DNA of 64,000 bases from positions 744,001 to 808,000 of the forward strand of contig JADBXR010000002.1 of NCBI GenBank assembly GCA_020403425.1, in the 5' to 3' direction. This document shows, piece by piece, positions 43,954 through 55,100 of the stretch; position 1 is the first letter of the stretch, and each line of letters starts with the position of its first letter. A program made the position numbers and the translations under genes. The notes beneath the pieces were generated by a model, which saw nothing but the letters and a program-made list of their open reading frames with translations, ran no database searches and was not told the origin of the DNA. This stretch comes from Chitinophagaceae bacterium (lineage in GTDB: Bacteria; Bacteroidota; Bacteroidia; Chitinophagales; Chitinophagaceae).

Positions 43954-46900
43954 ATGCACAGTTTCCGGTTACTCATCCTTTTGTGTATTTGTTCTTATTC
44001 ACAAATACTTAATGCGCAAATCGAACATTATTCCGTTGCCAATGCCCATTCACACAACGACTTTGAACAGCAACATCCTTTTTACCAGGCTTACGGGGAG
44101 GGGTTTGGGTCCATAGAAGCAGATATCTTCCTGTTCTATGACCAGCTGCTGGTGGGGCATGACAGTTCACAGCTAACCCCAGCCCGGGACCTCGAGAATC
44201 TCTACCTGCAACCCATGGCTGAGAGTATCAGAAAAAATGGAGGCAGCATTTATAGAGACAGTAACAGAAAACTGCAATTACTCATAGACCTTAAGACCGA
44301 TGGGCAGCGCACTTTACCGGCACTGGTCTCCTTACTTGAAAAATATCCTTCCATCATCCATAACCGCAGCATTCAGATCGTAATATCAGGCAATCGTCCT
44401 GCTGATTCGCTATTTAGTCGATACCCTTCTTATATCTGGTTCGACGGAAGACTGGGGCAACAATATCATACTCAGGCCTTGTCACGCATAGCCATGCTGA
44501 GTGAAAATTTCAGTAAATATTCCAAATGGAAAGATCCGGGACAACCCTTTCCGGAAGAAGACAGGCTGAAATTGCAACAGCTCATTGATCAGGCACATCA
44601 ACTGAACAAAACGGTCCGTTTCTGGGCCATCCCCGATCATCCCAAAAGTTGGGAGGAAATGATGAGGCTTGGCGTGGATCTCCTCAATACCGACCGCATT
44701 GCAGACCTTGCCGATTTCCTGGGAAAACAAAATACCAACCGTCATATCCTCCCTTATAACAGGATCATCCATTCAGCAGGTGATGTGATTCGCTATGGCA
44801 GGCCCGATCTGGAGAACCATGCACTGGACGTTGCGCCGCTGCCTGGTCCCGGCCTCGCGGTCATCGAGGATAGATATGGCATCAGCGCATTGGATACCAG
44901 ACAGAAAACAATAAGCCACCGATGGAGTTATACCGATCTGCCTATGTACGCAAAATACATGAGCACATATTCTGGTATAAAAGTGTTCACCGACAATAAC
45001 AAGACCTGGATAGTATGGAGCGCAGCAGAGAAAGAAAGCAGCAAAAGTGCTTTAATGATAGCCGAATGGGCGAATGGCTTCCATGATCTTTCATCAGTAA
45101 TATTTGAAAGAACAGCACCATCCAAAAATGCACTTCCCAATGATATCGCCGTATCAAAAGAAAATGGCGAAACATTTCTCTATCTTGTCCTGAACGGTAA
45201 TAACGAACTGGTCAAACTCCGTTGGAGCGATCGCAGTATCGTATGGAAGACAGCTACAGGGGTGGCCCCTTATGGACTGGCGATTGCTGCCAACAAAGTA
45301 TATGTAAGCAATTGGGCCGGCAGTACCGCCACAGACAGTAGCCGCGAAAGAGCAGGCACCCCCAGGGATCTTGCCTATACAGATCCCAGAACCGGCGCCA
45401 CTGCAATGGGTTCAGTAAGTGTCTTCAGTACCCGCACCGGAACTCCGCTGACAGAGATCACGACAGGCCTGCACCCAAATGTAGTGATAGCATCCTCCGA
45501 TGGACAATACGTGTACGTATCAAATGGGAATAGCGATGAGATCTCCGTTATACAAAGCCAGATAGATAAGGTCATAGAAACCATTCCTGTAGGTCTATTG
45601 AATAGAACAAAAAACTTACAGGGTAGCAGCCCCAATGCATTACAGCTGAACAAAGACAATACCGTGTTGTATGTGGCCAACGGCATGGACAACGCAGTAG
45701 CCATGATCGCCTTAGGCAAACAAGCGGCCAGATCCGGAAAAGGGAGAACAAGCTTACTGGGAATGATCCCGACCGAAGCATATCCTGGCGGACTTGCCTT
45801 AGTAGGTAACAAGCTTATTGTCACCAATCTTGAATCCGATGGGGCCAATGTGATCGATGACAGGAGAAAAGCAAGATCCATCCACAACCAATTGGCTTCT
45901 GTAAGCATCATCCCGATTCCCGACAGAAACAGGCTGGAACAGTATACACTGGAAGTGGCCAGACTGAACCTGGTTAACCGCACCGAACAGTTCTCACCCA
46001 GAAAAAATGTGGCGCCGGTTCCTGTGCCTGCGCGTTTAGGAGAGCCCTCGGTTTTCAAACACGTGGTATACATCATCAAGGAAAACAAGACCTATGACCA
46101 GGTGTATGGGGATATGCCAACCGGAAGAGGCGACAGCTCGTTGTGCATCTTCGGAAAAAAAATCACGCCCAATATGCATGCATTGGCCATGCAGTTCGGC
46201 TGGATGGACAATTATTATGCGTCGGGTAAATCTTCAGCCGAAGGGCACCAATGGACAGATGCCGGTATGGTTTCCGATTATGTCGAGAAGAATGTAAGGG
46301 CATGGTTTCGGAGTTATCCGCATAGGCAGGCAGACGCATTGGTGTACAATAAAAACGGGTTTATCTGGAACCAGGCCATGGACCATGGCAAAACTGTCCG
46401 GATCTATGGAGAAGCCTGTGAGACCGAATACGACAGAAAACTGAAGTGGCGCGATCTTTATAAACATTACCTGGCAGGCAAGAGACCCTCCTGGCATAAC
46501 GAGACAACCATTGCCCGCATACGACCGATCATTTCAGCCACTTTCCCTGATTGCGATAACATCGCCTTCAGCGACCAGCAACGTGCCGATATTTTCATAG
46601 AAGAATGGAAAGAGGCAGAAAAAAACAATACACTGCCTAACCTTATGGTAGTTTCACTTCCCAATGACCACAGTGCCGGAACCTCTCCCGATTTTCCTAC
46701 ACCCAACGCCATGGTAGCCGATAATGACCTGGCCGTCGGTAAGATCATTGACATGATCAGTAAAAGCAGGTATTGGGACTCTACTGTCATTTTCATCACG
46801 CAGGATGACTCGCAGAGCGGATGGGATCATATTTCGGCCTATCGTACAGTGGGATTGGTCATAAGCCCCTACAGCAGTAAAAAGCTTGTCACCACAGAGT

Positions 46901-47235
46901 ACAATCAGACATCCATGCTGCGAACCATTGAGCAGATATTAGGTATCCCTCCCATGAATGTCATGGATGCTACGGCAAGGTTAATGACAGACTGTTTTCA
47001 GGGTACCAAAGACAGCACACCCTATCATTTCTTGCCCAACAATATCCCATTAGACGAGATGAACCGGAAACTGAACGCACTGAGCGCAAAGGAAAGAAAG
47101 ATGGCCCTGCAATCGCAACATGAGGTATTCAACGAGATCGATGGCGGCAAAGACGACATCATGAACCGGATCATCTGGCAATATGCCAAAGGCGATATAC
47201 CCTATCCTGGAGAGGTTCGGCAAAAAAACAAATAA
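43954..47235 (+). CDS. three-module protein: GDPD/PI-PLC-like, beta-propeller, phosphoesterase
   Basis: About 1093 residues, exported (MHSFRLLILLCICSYSQILNAQ). Module 1 (about 30-260) is a GDPD/PI-PLC-superfamily barrel: NAHSHNDFEQQHPFYQAYGEGFGSIEADIFL, LVGHDSSQLTPARDLENLYLQP, LLIDLKTDGQRTL, VDLLNTDRI. Module 2 (about 270-690) is a YncE-like propeller with GVAPYGLAIAANKVYVSNWAG, SDGQYVYVSNGNSDEISVI and TVLYVANGMDNAVAMI. Module 3 (about 700-1085) is a phosphoesterase: VVYIIKENKTYDQVYGDM, GWMDNYYASGKSSAEGHQWTDAG, VVSLPNDHSAGT and FITQDDSQSGWDH. YncE-phosphoesterase pairs are known; the added N-terminal module is unusual. An upstream GTG (43930) is an alternative start. Confidence 0.85.
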   Translation: MHSFRLLILLCICSYSQILNAQIEHYSVANAHSHNDFEQQHPFYQAYGEGFGSIEADIFLFYDQLLVGHDSSQLTPARDLENLYLQPMAESIRKNGGSIYRDSNRKLQLLIDLKTDGQRTLPALVSLLEKYPSIIHNRSIQIVISGNRPADSLFSRYPSYIWFDGRLGQQYHTQALSRIAMLSENFSKYSKWKDPGQPFPEEDRLKLQQLIDQAHQLNKTVRFWAIPDHPKSWEEMMRLGVDLLNTDRIADLADFLGKQNTNRHILPYNRIIHSAGDVIRYGRPDLENHALDVAPLPGPGLAVIEDRYGISALDTRQKTISHRWSYTDLPMYAKYMSTYSGIKVFTDNNKTWIVWSAAEKESSKSALMIAEWANGFHDLSSVIFERTAPSKNALPNDIAVSKENGETFLYLVLNGNNELVKLRWSDRSIVWKTATGVAPYGLAIAANKVYVSNWAGSTATDSSRERAGTPRDLAYTDPRTGATAMGSVSVFSTRTGTPLTEITTGLHPNVVIASSDGQYVYVSNGNSDEISVIQSQIDKVIETIPVGLLNRTKNLQGSSPNALQLNKDNTVLYVANGMDNAVAMIALGKQAARSGKGRTSLLGMIPTEAYPGGLALVGNKLIVTNLESDGANVIDDRRKARSIHNQLASVSIIPIPDRNRLEQYTLEVARLNLVNRTEQFSPRKNVAPVPVPARLGEPSVFKHVVYIIKENKTYDQVYGDMPTGRGDSSLCIFGKKITPNMHALAMQFGWMDNYYASGKSSAEGHQWTDAGMVSDYVEKNVRAWFRSYPHRQADALVYNKNGFIWNQAMDHGKTVRIYGEACETEYDRKLKWRDLYKHYLAGKRPSWHNETTIARIRPIISATFPDCDNIAFSDQQRADIFIEEWKEAEKNNTLPNLMVVSLPNDHSAGTSPDFPTPNAMVADNDLAVGKIIDMISKSRYWDSTVIFITQDDSQSGWDHISAYRTVGLVISPYSSKKLVTTEYNQTSMLRTIEQILGIPPMNVMDATARLMTDCFQGTKDSTPYHFLPNNIPLDEMNRKLNALSAKERKMALQSQHEVFNEIDGGKDDIMNRIIWQYAKGDIPYPGEVRQKNK

Positions 47236-47245
47236 GTATCTAATG

Positions 47246-47290
47246 ACAGATCAACAAACAGCTCCTGTCCGAAGCTGTTTGTTGATCTGT
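47246..47290. terminator. perfect 18-bp hairpin between convergent genes
   Basis: Arms 47246-47263 and 47273-47290 are fully complementary around a 9-base loop. It lacks a T run on either strand but lies exactly between the stop codons of the fusion gene and the first sulfatase. Confidence 0.75.
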
Positions 47291-47291
47291 T

Positions 47292-48800
47292 CTAACGAAG
47301 GTTCCTGGTATTGAATTTGGGATTCACAAATTCCCAGTCCCGTATATGTGCATTACGATGTTCCTTCTTTACGATCGCTTCGAACTGCTGAATCAGTTCA
47401 GGGTGTTTATCAGCCAGATCATGGTTTTCCTCCTTGTCGTTGGCCAGGTCAAATAACATCCATTTATTTTCTGGATGGAGACGCACCTCTCGTTTGACAC
47501 CTTTCCAGTTGCCCATCCTGATGGCCAGTTGCCCCCCATTTTCAGGGAATTCGAAATAGAGATAAGGATGTTGCTTTTGTGCTTTCTGATCGCCTAACAA
47601 TTCGGGAAGGAAGGAAATACCATCCGTAGTCGGTATCGGCTGTTTCGTAAGCTCAGCCAATGTTGCCAGCATATCGAACTGTACAGAAACATGCTGGCTC
47701 ACTTTTCCGGATGCGATCTTACCAGGCCAGCGAGCGATCAGTGGCTCACGGATGCCCCCTTCAAAGAGGTCTGTTTTGGCTCCGCGTAGTCCACCATTAC
47801 TGTTAAAGAAAAAACGGTCGGCTCCACCCACATCAAAGGTGGCTCCATTATCGCTCGAGAAAAAGATCAATGTATTTTCATCGAGTCCCAGTTTTTTGAT
47901 CTTATCAAGGATGATACCCACCTGGTCATCCAGGTACGTGATCATGGCCGCATAGGTCGATAATGGATATTTGGTGGACGCATATCCTTTTTGTCCGTAA
48001 TAAGGCCTTTCTGCAAACTGACCTATGTATTGCTTCACATACGCATCAGGCGCCTGCAGCGACAAATGCGGCAGTGTATAGGGCAGGTACAGGAAAAAAG
48101 GCTGGCCTGCATGTGCATCGAGGTAAGCCAGCGCCTTCTCTGTCATTTTTGCCGGGGCATAATCCTTGCCCTTGAAATAATCGAAATCCTTATCGGTTGC
48201 TTTAGTAGAATCCAGGCGGGTATGCACCAGTATCTCCGGGTTATTCAAGGGCACCCTGCGTCCATTTTCCCAAAGATGCGTGGGATAATAATTGTGTGCC
48301 TGTTTCTGGTCCAGATAACCATATGTATAATCAAAACCATGCAGCTGCGGTTCTCCGGTAGTATTCACCATCCCCAGTCCCCACTTGCCAATGATGGCAG
48401 TATGGTACCCTGCTTTCTTCAGCATATTCGCTACGGTGAATGTGCCTTCCGGCAAAGGCATCTGACCGCCTTCCAGGCTATCTGCGAACTCTCCCAGTTC
48501 ATAATTGCCGCGGATATAGGTATGCCCCCCATGTTTACCCGTAAGCAACATGGCCCGGGCCGGAGCACATACCGGAGTACTGGTATAATGCTGCGTAAAA
48601 CGCATGCCCTCTTTTGCCATCTGATCGAGATGCGGTGTTCTGATCTTCTGCTGACCATAACTACCCAGTTCACCATAGCCCAGATCATCGGCATAGATAT
48701 AAATGATATTGGGTTTGCGTTGGGCATGGGTGGGAGCTGACCATAAGATGCTACAAAACCCGATCAGGGCAATGGCAGCATGAATGAATTGTTTCTGCAT
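47292..48800 (-). CDS. sulfatase (formylglycine-dependent arylsulfatase family)
   Basis: 502 residues from the ATG at 48798-48800 (MQKQFIHAAIALIGFCSILWSAP, signal peptide); the frame is open to 48881. The catalytic formylglycine precursor Cys78 is in STPVCAPARAMLLTGKHG, preceded by the metal-binding PNIIYIYADDLGYGELGSYG. Later motifs are IIGKWGLG, FSSDNGATFDVGG and GIREPLIARWPGKI. It removes sulfate from a sugar or sulfate ester in the periplasm. The second sulfatase gene lies upstream, with its own terminator between them. Confidence 0.94.
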   Translation of the reverse strand: MQKQFIHAAIALIGFCSILWSAPTHAQRKPNIIYIYADDLGYGELGSYGQQKIRTPHLDQMAKEGMRFTQHYTSTPVCAPARAMLLTGKHGGHTYIRGNYELGEFADSLEGGQMPLPEGTFTVANMLKKAGYHTAIIGKWGLGMVNTTGEPQLHGFDYTYGYLDQKQAHNYYPTHLWENGRRVPLNNPEILVHTRLDSTKATDKDFDYFKGKDYAPAKMTEKALAYLDAHAGQPFFLYLPYTLPHLSLQAPDAYVKQYIGQFAERPYYGQKGYASTKYPLSTYAAMITYLDDQVGIILDKIKKLGLDENTLIFFSSDNGATFDVGGADRFFFNSNGGLRGAKTDLFEGGIREPLIARWPGKIASGKVSQHVSVQFDMLATLAELTKQPIPTTDGISFLPELLGDQKAQKQHPYLYFEFPENGGQLAIRMGNWKGVKREVRLHPENKWMLFDLANDKEENHDLADKHPELIQQFEAIVKKEHRNAHIRDWEFVNPKFNTRNLR

Positions 48801-48872
48801 ACGATATTTTTCTTGTTGAGTAATGATAAAATAACTGAGATCACAGCTGTTCACCCTATCCCCGTTAACCAA

Positions 48873-48901
48873 AAACCTCATCCATTTCTGGTGAGGTTTA
48901 T
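48873..48901 (-). terminator. terminator of the second sulfatase
   Basis: On the minus strand, an 8-bp stem AAACCTCA / TGAGGTTT with an 11-base loop ends in a five-T run. It separates the two sulfatase genes. Confidence 0.75.
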
Positions 48902-49009
48902 TGGGTTCCAGAATCCTGCTTTGTCATCTGGATTGCTATAACCAACGAACCAGCCAATCAATATTCCCGCCTGCCGGTATTACTACTTCATACTACTTCT
49001 GCAGTTTCA

Positions 49010-50506
49010 TCAATTACCCGGTGCTTTTACACTCGGGGTGAACACCGCGGCAGGTCTGCATTCGGTACAGGCTACTTTGGTAAGGTCATCGCCCAGTTCT
49101 TTCCTGTATTTATCTGCCAGTATGGAAAGCTCTTTAACTTTCTCCGGATATTTGTTGGCCAGGTTTCGGCTTTCACCAGGGTCCGTACTCAGATCATACA
49201 ATCCCAGTTCAAATTTCACACTTCTTCTTGGCGAAGGTGCTCCGTTCTCCCCGGGCGGCAATTCCTGGTAAGTGACACCGGTATGCGGGAACACTAATTT
49301 CCAATTGGTCTTTCGGATGGCTTCCAGACTGTTCCGCTGATAATAATACACAAACTCGTCCCTTGGATTGGCCGATACATTGTTCAGCAGCAGCGGCAGT
49401 ATGCTTACGCCGTCTATTTTCTGTTTAGGCAGATCAGCCTTGCAGATCTCGGCAATAGTTGGCAGCAGGTCAATGGTGGCTCCGATCTTGTTGCAAATGC
49501 TTCCTGCAGGGATCGTTCCGGGCCAACGCATGATACAAGGCTCCCGCTGACCGCCTTCGAAACTGGTTCCCTTGCCTTCACGCAAACCACCTGCATTACC
49601 GGCGTGTTTGCCAAAACTTAGCCAGGGGCCATTGTCACTGGTAAAGATCACGAGTGTATTCTGATCGAGCCCCTCTTTCCGGAGTGTTTTCATGATCTCG
49701 CCTACCGACCAGTCTATCTCCATCATCATATCACCAAACAGCCCCCATTCACTCTTACCCAGAAACTTTCCGGAAGCTGCAATTGGTGCATGCGGCATGG
49801 AATGGGCCAGGTAGAGGAAAAATGGCTTCTGTTTATGCTGCTGAATGAACTGGATGGCTTTTGTCGTATAAATGCCTGTCAATTCTCCCTGATCCTCGAG
49901 TGTGTTGATATGTTTCACCACTTTGGTTCCTTCTATCAAGGGTAGTTTTGGATAACGTATCCGGAAATCTGAACTGTCTTTGATCGGTTTCCCATCATAG
50001 TCCACCGGCCACATATCATTGGAATAAGGCAACCCGGTATACGAGTCGAAACCATAACTGGCAGGCCAGTACGGCGGTTCTGCACCTAAATGCCACTTAC
50101 CCACCATTCCTGTCCGGTATCCGGATTTCTTCAACATGGAGGCAATGGTCTCTTCTTTTGGATTCAATGCCACATTACTCCAGGGGAACAATGCACCCGA
50201 TATGCTTAAGCGGTTTGGATAACAGCCTGTGAGCAGCGCAGCCCTTGAGGCACTGCACACGGCCTGCGCCGCATAGAAATGAGTGAACCGCATTCCTTCC
50301 GCCGCCAGCTTATTCAGGTTGGGTGTATGGTACAGGGTTCCGTTATAACATTCCGGATCGCCATAACCCATGTCGTCCATGAAGATGATGATCACATTCG
50401 GCCGTTTAGGGACTTGCAGATCCGCGGCATATGCAAGCTGGCTCGTATAGACAAGCAGACAAAACAATGCCGACCAAAAAGACAGGGATCTTACTCGCTT
50501 TTTCAT
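49010..50506 (-). CDS. sulfatase (formylglycine-dependent arylsulfatase family)
   Basis: 498 residues with a signal peptide (MKKRVRSLSFWSALFCLLVYTSQLAYA). The formylglycine Cys84 is in QAVCSASRAALLTGCYPNRL. The metal-binding PNVIIIFMDDMGYGD, MVGKWHLGAEPPYWP and FTSDNGPWLSFGKHAGNAGGLREGKGTSFEGGQREP are all present. It has a longer C-terminal sub-domain than sulfatase one and differs from it widely in sequence, so the two probably cut different sulfate positions. It lies 20 bases after the SusD stop, in one transcript with the Sus genes. Confidence 0.94.
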   Translation of the reverse strand: MKKRVRSLSFWSALFCLLVYTSQLAYAADLQVPKRPNVIIIFMDDMGYGDPECYNGTLYHTPNLNKLAAEGMRFTHFYAAQAVCSASRAALLTGCYPNRLSISGALFPWSNVALNPKEETIASMLKKSGYRTGMVGKWHLGAEPPYWPASYGFDSYTGLPYSNDMWPVDYDGKPIKDSSDFRIRYPKLPLIEGTKVVKHINTLEDQGELTGIYTTKAIQFIQQHKQKPFFLYLAHSMPHAPIAASGKFLGKSEWGLFGDMMMEIDWSVGEIMKTLRKEGLDQNTLVIFTSDNGPWLSFGKHAGNAGGLREGKGTSFEGGQREPCIMRWPGTIPAGSICNKIGATIDLLPTIAEICKADLPKQKIDGVSILPLLLNNVSANPRDEFVYYYQRNSLEAIRKTNWKLVFPHTGVTYQELPPGENGAPSPRRSVKFELGLYDLSTDPGESRNLANKYPEKVKELSILADKYRKELGDDLTKVACTECRPAAVFTPSVKAPGN

Positions 50507-50526
50507 ATGATGTGTTTTTCAGGCTA

Positions 50527-52113
50527 TCACCAGCCAGGATTTTGTCCTAATGCCGGATTGAGGTTTTTCTCGTTTTGCGGTACTGGCCACAGGTAATGTT
50601 TGGCAGCATTGAATGAACGTACCACACTGGGTACTTCCACAGTTATGGGGCTACCTGATTTGTAATAGGTCATTCCATACACTTTACCCGGCATCACGGT
50701 CTCTGCGGTCTTCCAGCGACGAATATCAAACAGGCGCCAGCCTTCCCACGCCAGCTCCAGGGTTCTTTCGAGTCTGACAGCAGCACGCATTTCGGCCTGA
50801 GACATGCCGGATGGCAATGCGGGCAGACCTACGTCTGAACGTGTTCTCACTTTGTTGATGGCATCCAGCACAGATGCATCGATCTGGTTCTGTTCGATCT
50901 TGGCCTCCGCATAGGTAAGCAGCACTTCTGCATACCGGAGAAGGATGAAATTAAGCCCGGAATTTCCGGGAGCCGCATAGTCCTCTGCCGAGCAATATTT
51001 CTTCAAAGAGAATCCGGTAGTGGTATTATACTGGGTCTTGGCCACTTCATCCGCTCCGCCACCGCCAGGTGTGGGACTGAACAAAATACCACTGGGCAGG
51101 GCATCGCCATCCACATACATGGTGAAACGGAGACGGGGATCCCTGTTCAGATAAGGCTTTTGCGGATCGAAACCTGAAGTGGCATCAGTGATGGCTTTAC
51201 CGTTTTTCATCGGGTACTGGTCTACCAGCGCTTTCACAGGCACATACGTGCTGCCGGAACTTTTCTGGCTATACGGCCCTATGAAAGAAAAGGCATTGTG
51301 TGCATAGGTTCCTGCCAGGAATTGTTTGTCAAGGATCACTTCTGCATTGTTCTCTGCGGCATACGTGAACAGTTTGCCGTATTCGGGAAGCAATGAATAT
51401 ATATTCAGGTCCATTACCTGTTTGGCAGCAGTGGCCGCGTCCGCATATTTTCCTGCCCAAAGGTCGGCCCTTGCCTTGAGGGCCAGTGCAGCTCCTTTCG
51501 TGATACGGCCCTTATCCGCGGCAGCATATGTAGCAGGCAATAAGGCTGCCGCTTCTGTCAGTTCCTTATCAATAAAGTCCATCACAACAGTGGCTGTAGC
51601 ACGTGTAACAGCCTTACCATCTGATGGCGCAATGGTCGACGTAACCAGTGGCACATCCCCATACAAGCCCCGCAGCTTCATATAGAAATAAGCCCGCAGG
51701 GTCTTGGCTTCTCCTTTGAACTGGTTGATGAGGGCCGTGTTGGTGCTTACCACTTTATCAATATTATCCAGCACAGCATTGGCAAGATAAATACCCCGGT
51801 ATCCGCTGTTCCACTCTGTCTGCACCCTTGAGTGGGTGGCATCGTAACTACCATTCTCGATAGTATATTCTGCTGTGAATACGGTATTGGTATGGCCGAT
51901 GTCTGAAACCCCATCCAGATTGAAGAGGTTCACGGCATCCAGACTGGTATAAATGGCATTGACGGCATTGCGGGCGTCACTTTCCGTTTTCCAGTATATT
52001 TCAGAAGAGATACGGTCGTTGGGAACGGTATCCAGGATATTCTTCTTACAACCCGGCAAGATCATCACAAATGATGTTGCCAGCAATGATATATAGATGA
52101 ATTGCTTTTTCAT
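50527..52113 (-). CDS. RagB/SusD-family outer membrane lipoprotein
   Basis: 528 residues. Lipobox in FVMILPGCKKN near residue 22. The N-terminal TPR-like region has NAVNAIYTSLDAVN, GEAKTLRAYFYMKLRGLYGDVPLVT and KADLWAGKYADAATAAKQVM. The C-terminal part has RYAEVLLTYAEAKIE, VRLERTLELAWEGWRLFDIRRWKTAE and HYLWPVPQNEKNLNPALGQNPGW, the SusD signatures. It binds the glycan at the cell surface and closes over the SusC pore. 18 bases separate it from susC. Confidence 0.95.
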   Translation of the reverse strand: MKKQFIYISLLATSFVMILPGCKKNILDTVPNDRISSEIYWKTESDARNAVNAIYTSLDAVNLFNLDGVSDIGHTNTVFTAEYTIENGSYDATHSRVQTEWNSGYRGIYLANAVLDNIDKVVSTNTALINQFKGEAKTLRAYFYMKLRGLYGDVPLVTSTIAPSDGKAVTRATATVVMDFIDKELTEAAALLPATYAAADKGRITKGAALALKARADLWAGKYADAATAAKQVMDLNIYSLLPEYGKLFTYAAENNAEVILDKQFLAGTYAHNAFSFIGPYSQKSSGSTYVPVKALVDQYPMKNGKAITDATSGFDPQKPYLNRDPRLRFTMYVDGDALPSGILFSPTPGGGGADEVAKTQYNTTTGFSLKKYCSAEDYAAPGNSGLNFILLRYAEVLLTYAEAKIEQNQIDASVLDAINKVRTRSDVGLPALPSGMSQAEMRAAVRLERTLELAWEGWRLFDIRRWKTAETVMPGKVYGMTYYKSGSPITVEVPSVVRSFNAAKHYLWPVPQNEKNLNPALGQNPGW

Positions 52114-52131
52114 GGTCTCAGTTTTAAAGAA

Positions 52132-55100
52132 TTAAAAATTGATGTTTACGCCAACAGTGGTCAGGCGTGTTTGCGGATAATAGTCACCACGGCCGGATTC
52201 AGCTTCCGGATCCATGCTCCACTCGTTCAGCTTGGAGAACGTAAGGAGATTGGTGGCCGATACATATACTCTGGCACCACTGATCCGGATCTTCCTGCAG
52301 AGCGATTCGCTAAGCGAATAGGTCAGCTGGATGTTCTTCACCCGCAGGTATGAACCATCAATAATCATTCTGTCTGAAGTACTAACATTTCTGAAATCGC
52401 TCTTCCTGGGTAACGGGAAACGGGCATTGGGGTTTTCTGGTGTCCAGTAATTCCCTGCTACCAGTTTGGTGGTGAAACCCTCCGCGATACCGATCTCGCT
52501 CAAGGCACCGGCCAATCGGGTATCGACTTTAGCAGCTCCCTGCAGCAATACGTTCAGGCTGAAATTTTTGTAGCTCACTTCGCTATTCAGGCCAAATGTA
52601 TACTTGGGGAAAGGGTTGCCGATAATGGTCATATCATCTGCATTGATCTTGCCATCGCCATTCAGGTCAACATATTTCACGTCGCCGGGTTTGGTTCCTG
52701 TTGCGATGGTAGGATAACTGCTGATCTCAGCGGCGGACTGGAAGTATCCGGCTGTTTTATAACCCCAATGGGCATTGAACGGAAGACCCACACCTACTAT
52801 ATATCGCGGATCAAGGTCTGTACCGGAGATGAACGGGCCGGATCCTTTCAGGTCAACCACATTGTTATTACTGATGGCCATATTCGCCGAAAGAGAGTAA
52901 CGCACTTTATGGTCATTGTTCCGGTAGCCCAGCGTGAATTCCCAACCTTTGTTATCGATGATACCGGCATTCTGGTTCGAAGAAGTAAATCCGATCACAG
53001 TAGGCAGCGGCAAGGCCAGCAGGATCCCTTCGGTGCGTTTGTTATAATAATCCACACTGAAAGAGACGCGGTTATTGAAGAGTTCTCCTTCTACACCAAT
53101 GTCGGTCTGCGTATTCGTTTCCCAGGTAATGGTACGGTCTGCCAGCGATGTGGCAGCGAAAGTGGTAGCAGCAAGACCTCCGAATGTATAAGATGCCTGC
53201 GACAGAGAAGCGAAGTAGCTGTACAGCGGAACCGTCTGGTTACCGGTTTTTCCCCATGAACCACGCAGCTTGAGTTCATTCACCGGCAAATTCAGCTTCT
53301 GGAAAAACGATTCACGTGAGATGCGCCATGCTGTTGAGAAAGAAGGGAAGAAGCTGTACTGGTTCTCCGTGGCAAATCGAGAGGAACCATCATACCGTCC
53401 ATTCACTTCCAACAGGTACTTGTTATCAAAGGCATAGTTCACCCTGGCAAAGGTTGAACGAAGGCCATATTCGTAATCAGAACCTCCGTTGTTACGTGTA
53501 GCATCACTGGCGCCCTGTCCGATAGACTGTATATCGTTATTATAGAATCTTTCCCTGTAAGCAGAAAGGCTGTTACCATTATTATAGATCTCTGAATATC
53601 CCACCAATGTCCTGATCTCATGTTTCTTGATCTGTTTGCGATAATTCAACAGGTAATTGGTGGTGAGCTCATAAAAACGGGAACGGGCTTCCGTCAGGGA
53701 GTTGTTAGCAACCGAATATACCCCACCGGTATTCATGTCACGGTTGGTGAAAGCGTTCTGGAAGGTTTTCTGTTCCTGGTAGTTCACCACACCTGATAAC
53801 TGGGCAGTGAATGTGAGGTCCTTGATGATGTCGTAATCCAGCTTGGCAGTGGCGTACATGTAATGGGTAAATATCTTGTCGTACCCGCTCTTCTCTGCCA
53901 GCATTAGCGGGTTAAAGTTCTGCGGGCTCAATCCATAGGTACCATCGTCATATTTGGGAACCGCCCAAAGTGTCCCGTGCAGGAACCTGTTGAATATGTC
54001 GGAAGCATACGGACGGGCGGAATAATTATAACGGTAGTTCAGATCGGTGCTTAACCTGAGCTTCTCAGATATCTTGAAGTCATTATTGGCGCGTATCTCA
54101 TGAATGGCCGCCTCATGATTGGGAGCCAGGCCGCCCTGGCTGGTGGTCCGGAAGCTAACACGGGTTCTGCTGAATTCATTTCCGCCACTGAATGAGAAAT
54201 TATGGCTTAACTGCGGAGCCGAATGCAACACTGTCTGGAACCAGGTATTGGGCAACGGATATTTGGTCCGGTCGGTGGCCGTTACCCATGCCTGTATATT
54301 GGCATCCTGATAACGGACAGGAATGGCGATACCGGAATTCGTATACGCCAGCTGTTCATACCGCATATAAGCTTCGCCTTCCATCATCTCAGGATTATTC
54401 GTCGATTTCTGCGAAGCATAATAACCGTTATAGGTCACTTTGATCTTACCAGACTTACCACGTTTGGTCGTCACCAGTATCACACCATTGGCCGCTCTGG
54501 ATCCGTAGATCGCGGTAGAAGAAGCATCTTTCAGTACGGAGATGGTTTCCACATCTTCCGGATTCAGGTTAAAGAAGGTCTGTTCCACCCCGTCAACAAT
54601 GATCAACGGGGAACTGTTCGCAGAACTGTTACCACTGAATGTGGTGATACCCCTGATACGCATGGTGGCAGAGGTCCTTCCGGGTATTCCTCCCCTGTCC
54701 AATACGGTCAACCCGGGCGCCTGTCCCTGTAATGCCTGCTGCAGGTTGGATACAGGTCTGCGTGTCACTTCTTCGCCCTTGATCTGTGTTACGGCACTGG
54801 TCATGCTCACTTTCCGCTGCACACCGTAACCCACCACCACTACGTCATTCAGTTCATTCTTACTGGCAGCGAGTACCACATTGAGCGCTACCCCATCGCG
54901 CTGAACGGTAATGGTCTGGTTCATATATCCTACTGAACTGAATACCAGCTGGTCGCCGGGTTTGGCATTGATCGTATAATTTCCATTCTCATCAGTTGCC
55001 ACACCCTGGCGGGTACCTTTGATGAGTACACTTGCACCGGGTATGGCTTTACCATCCGGATCTGTCACCCTTCCCTTTATCTGCGCGGGGGGAGGGGGCA

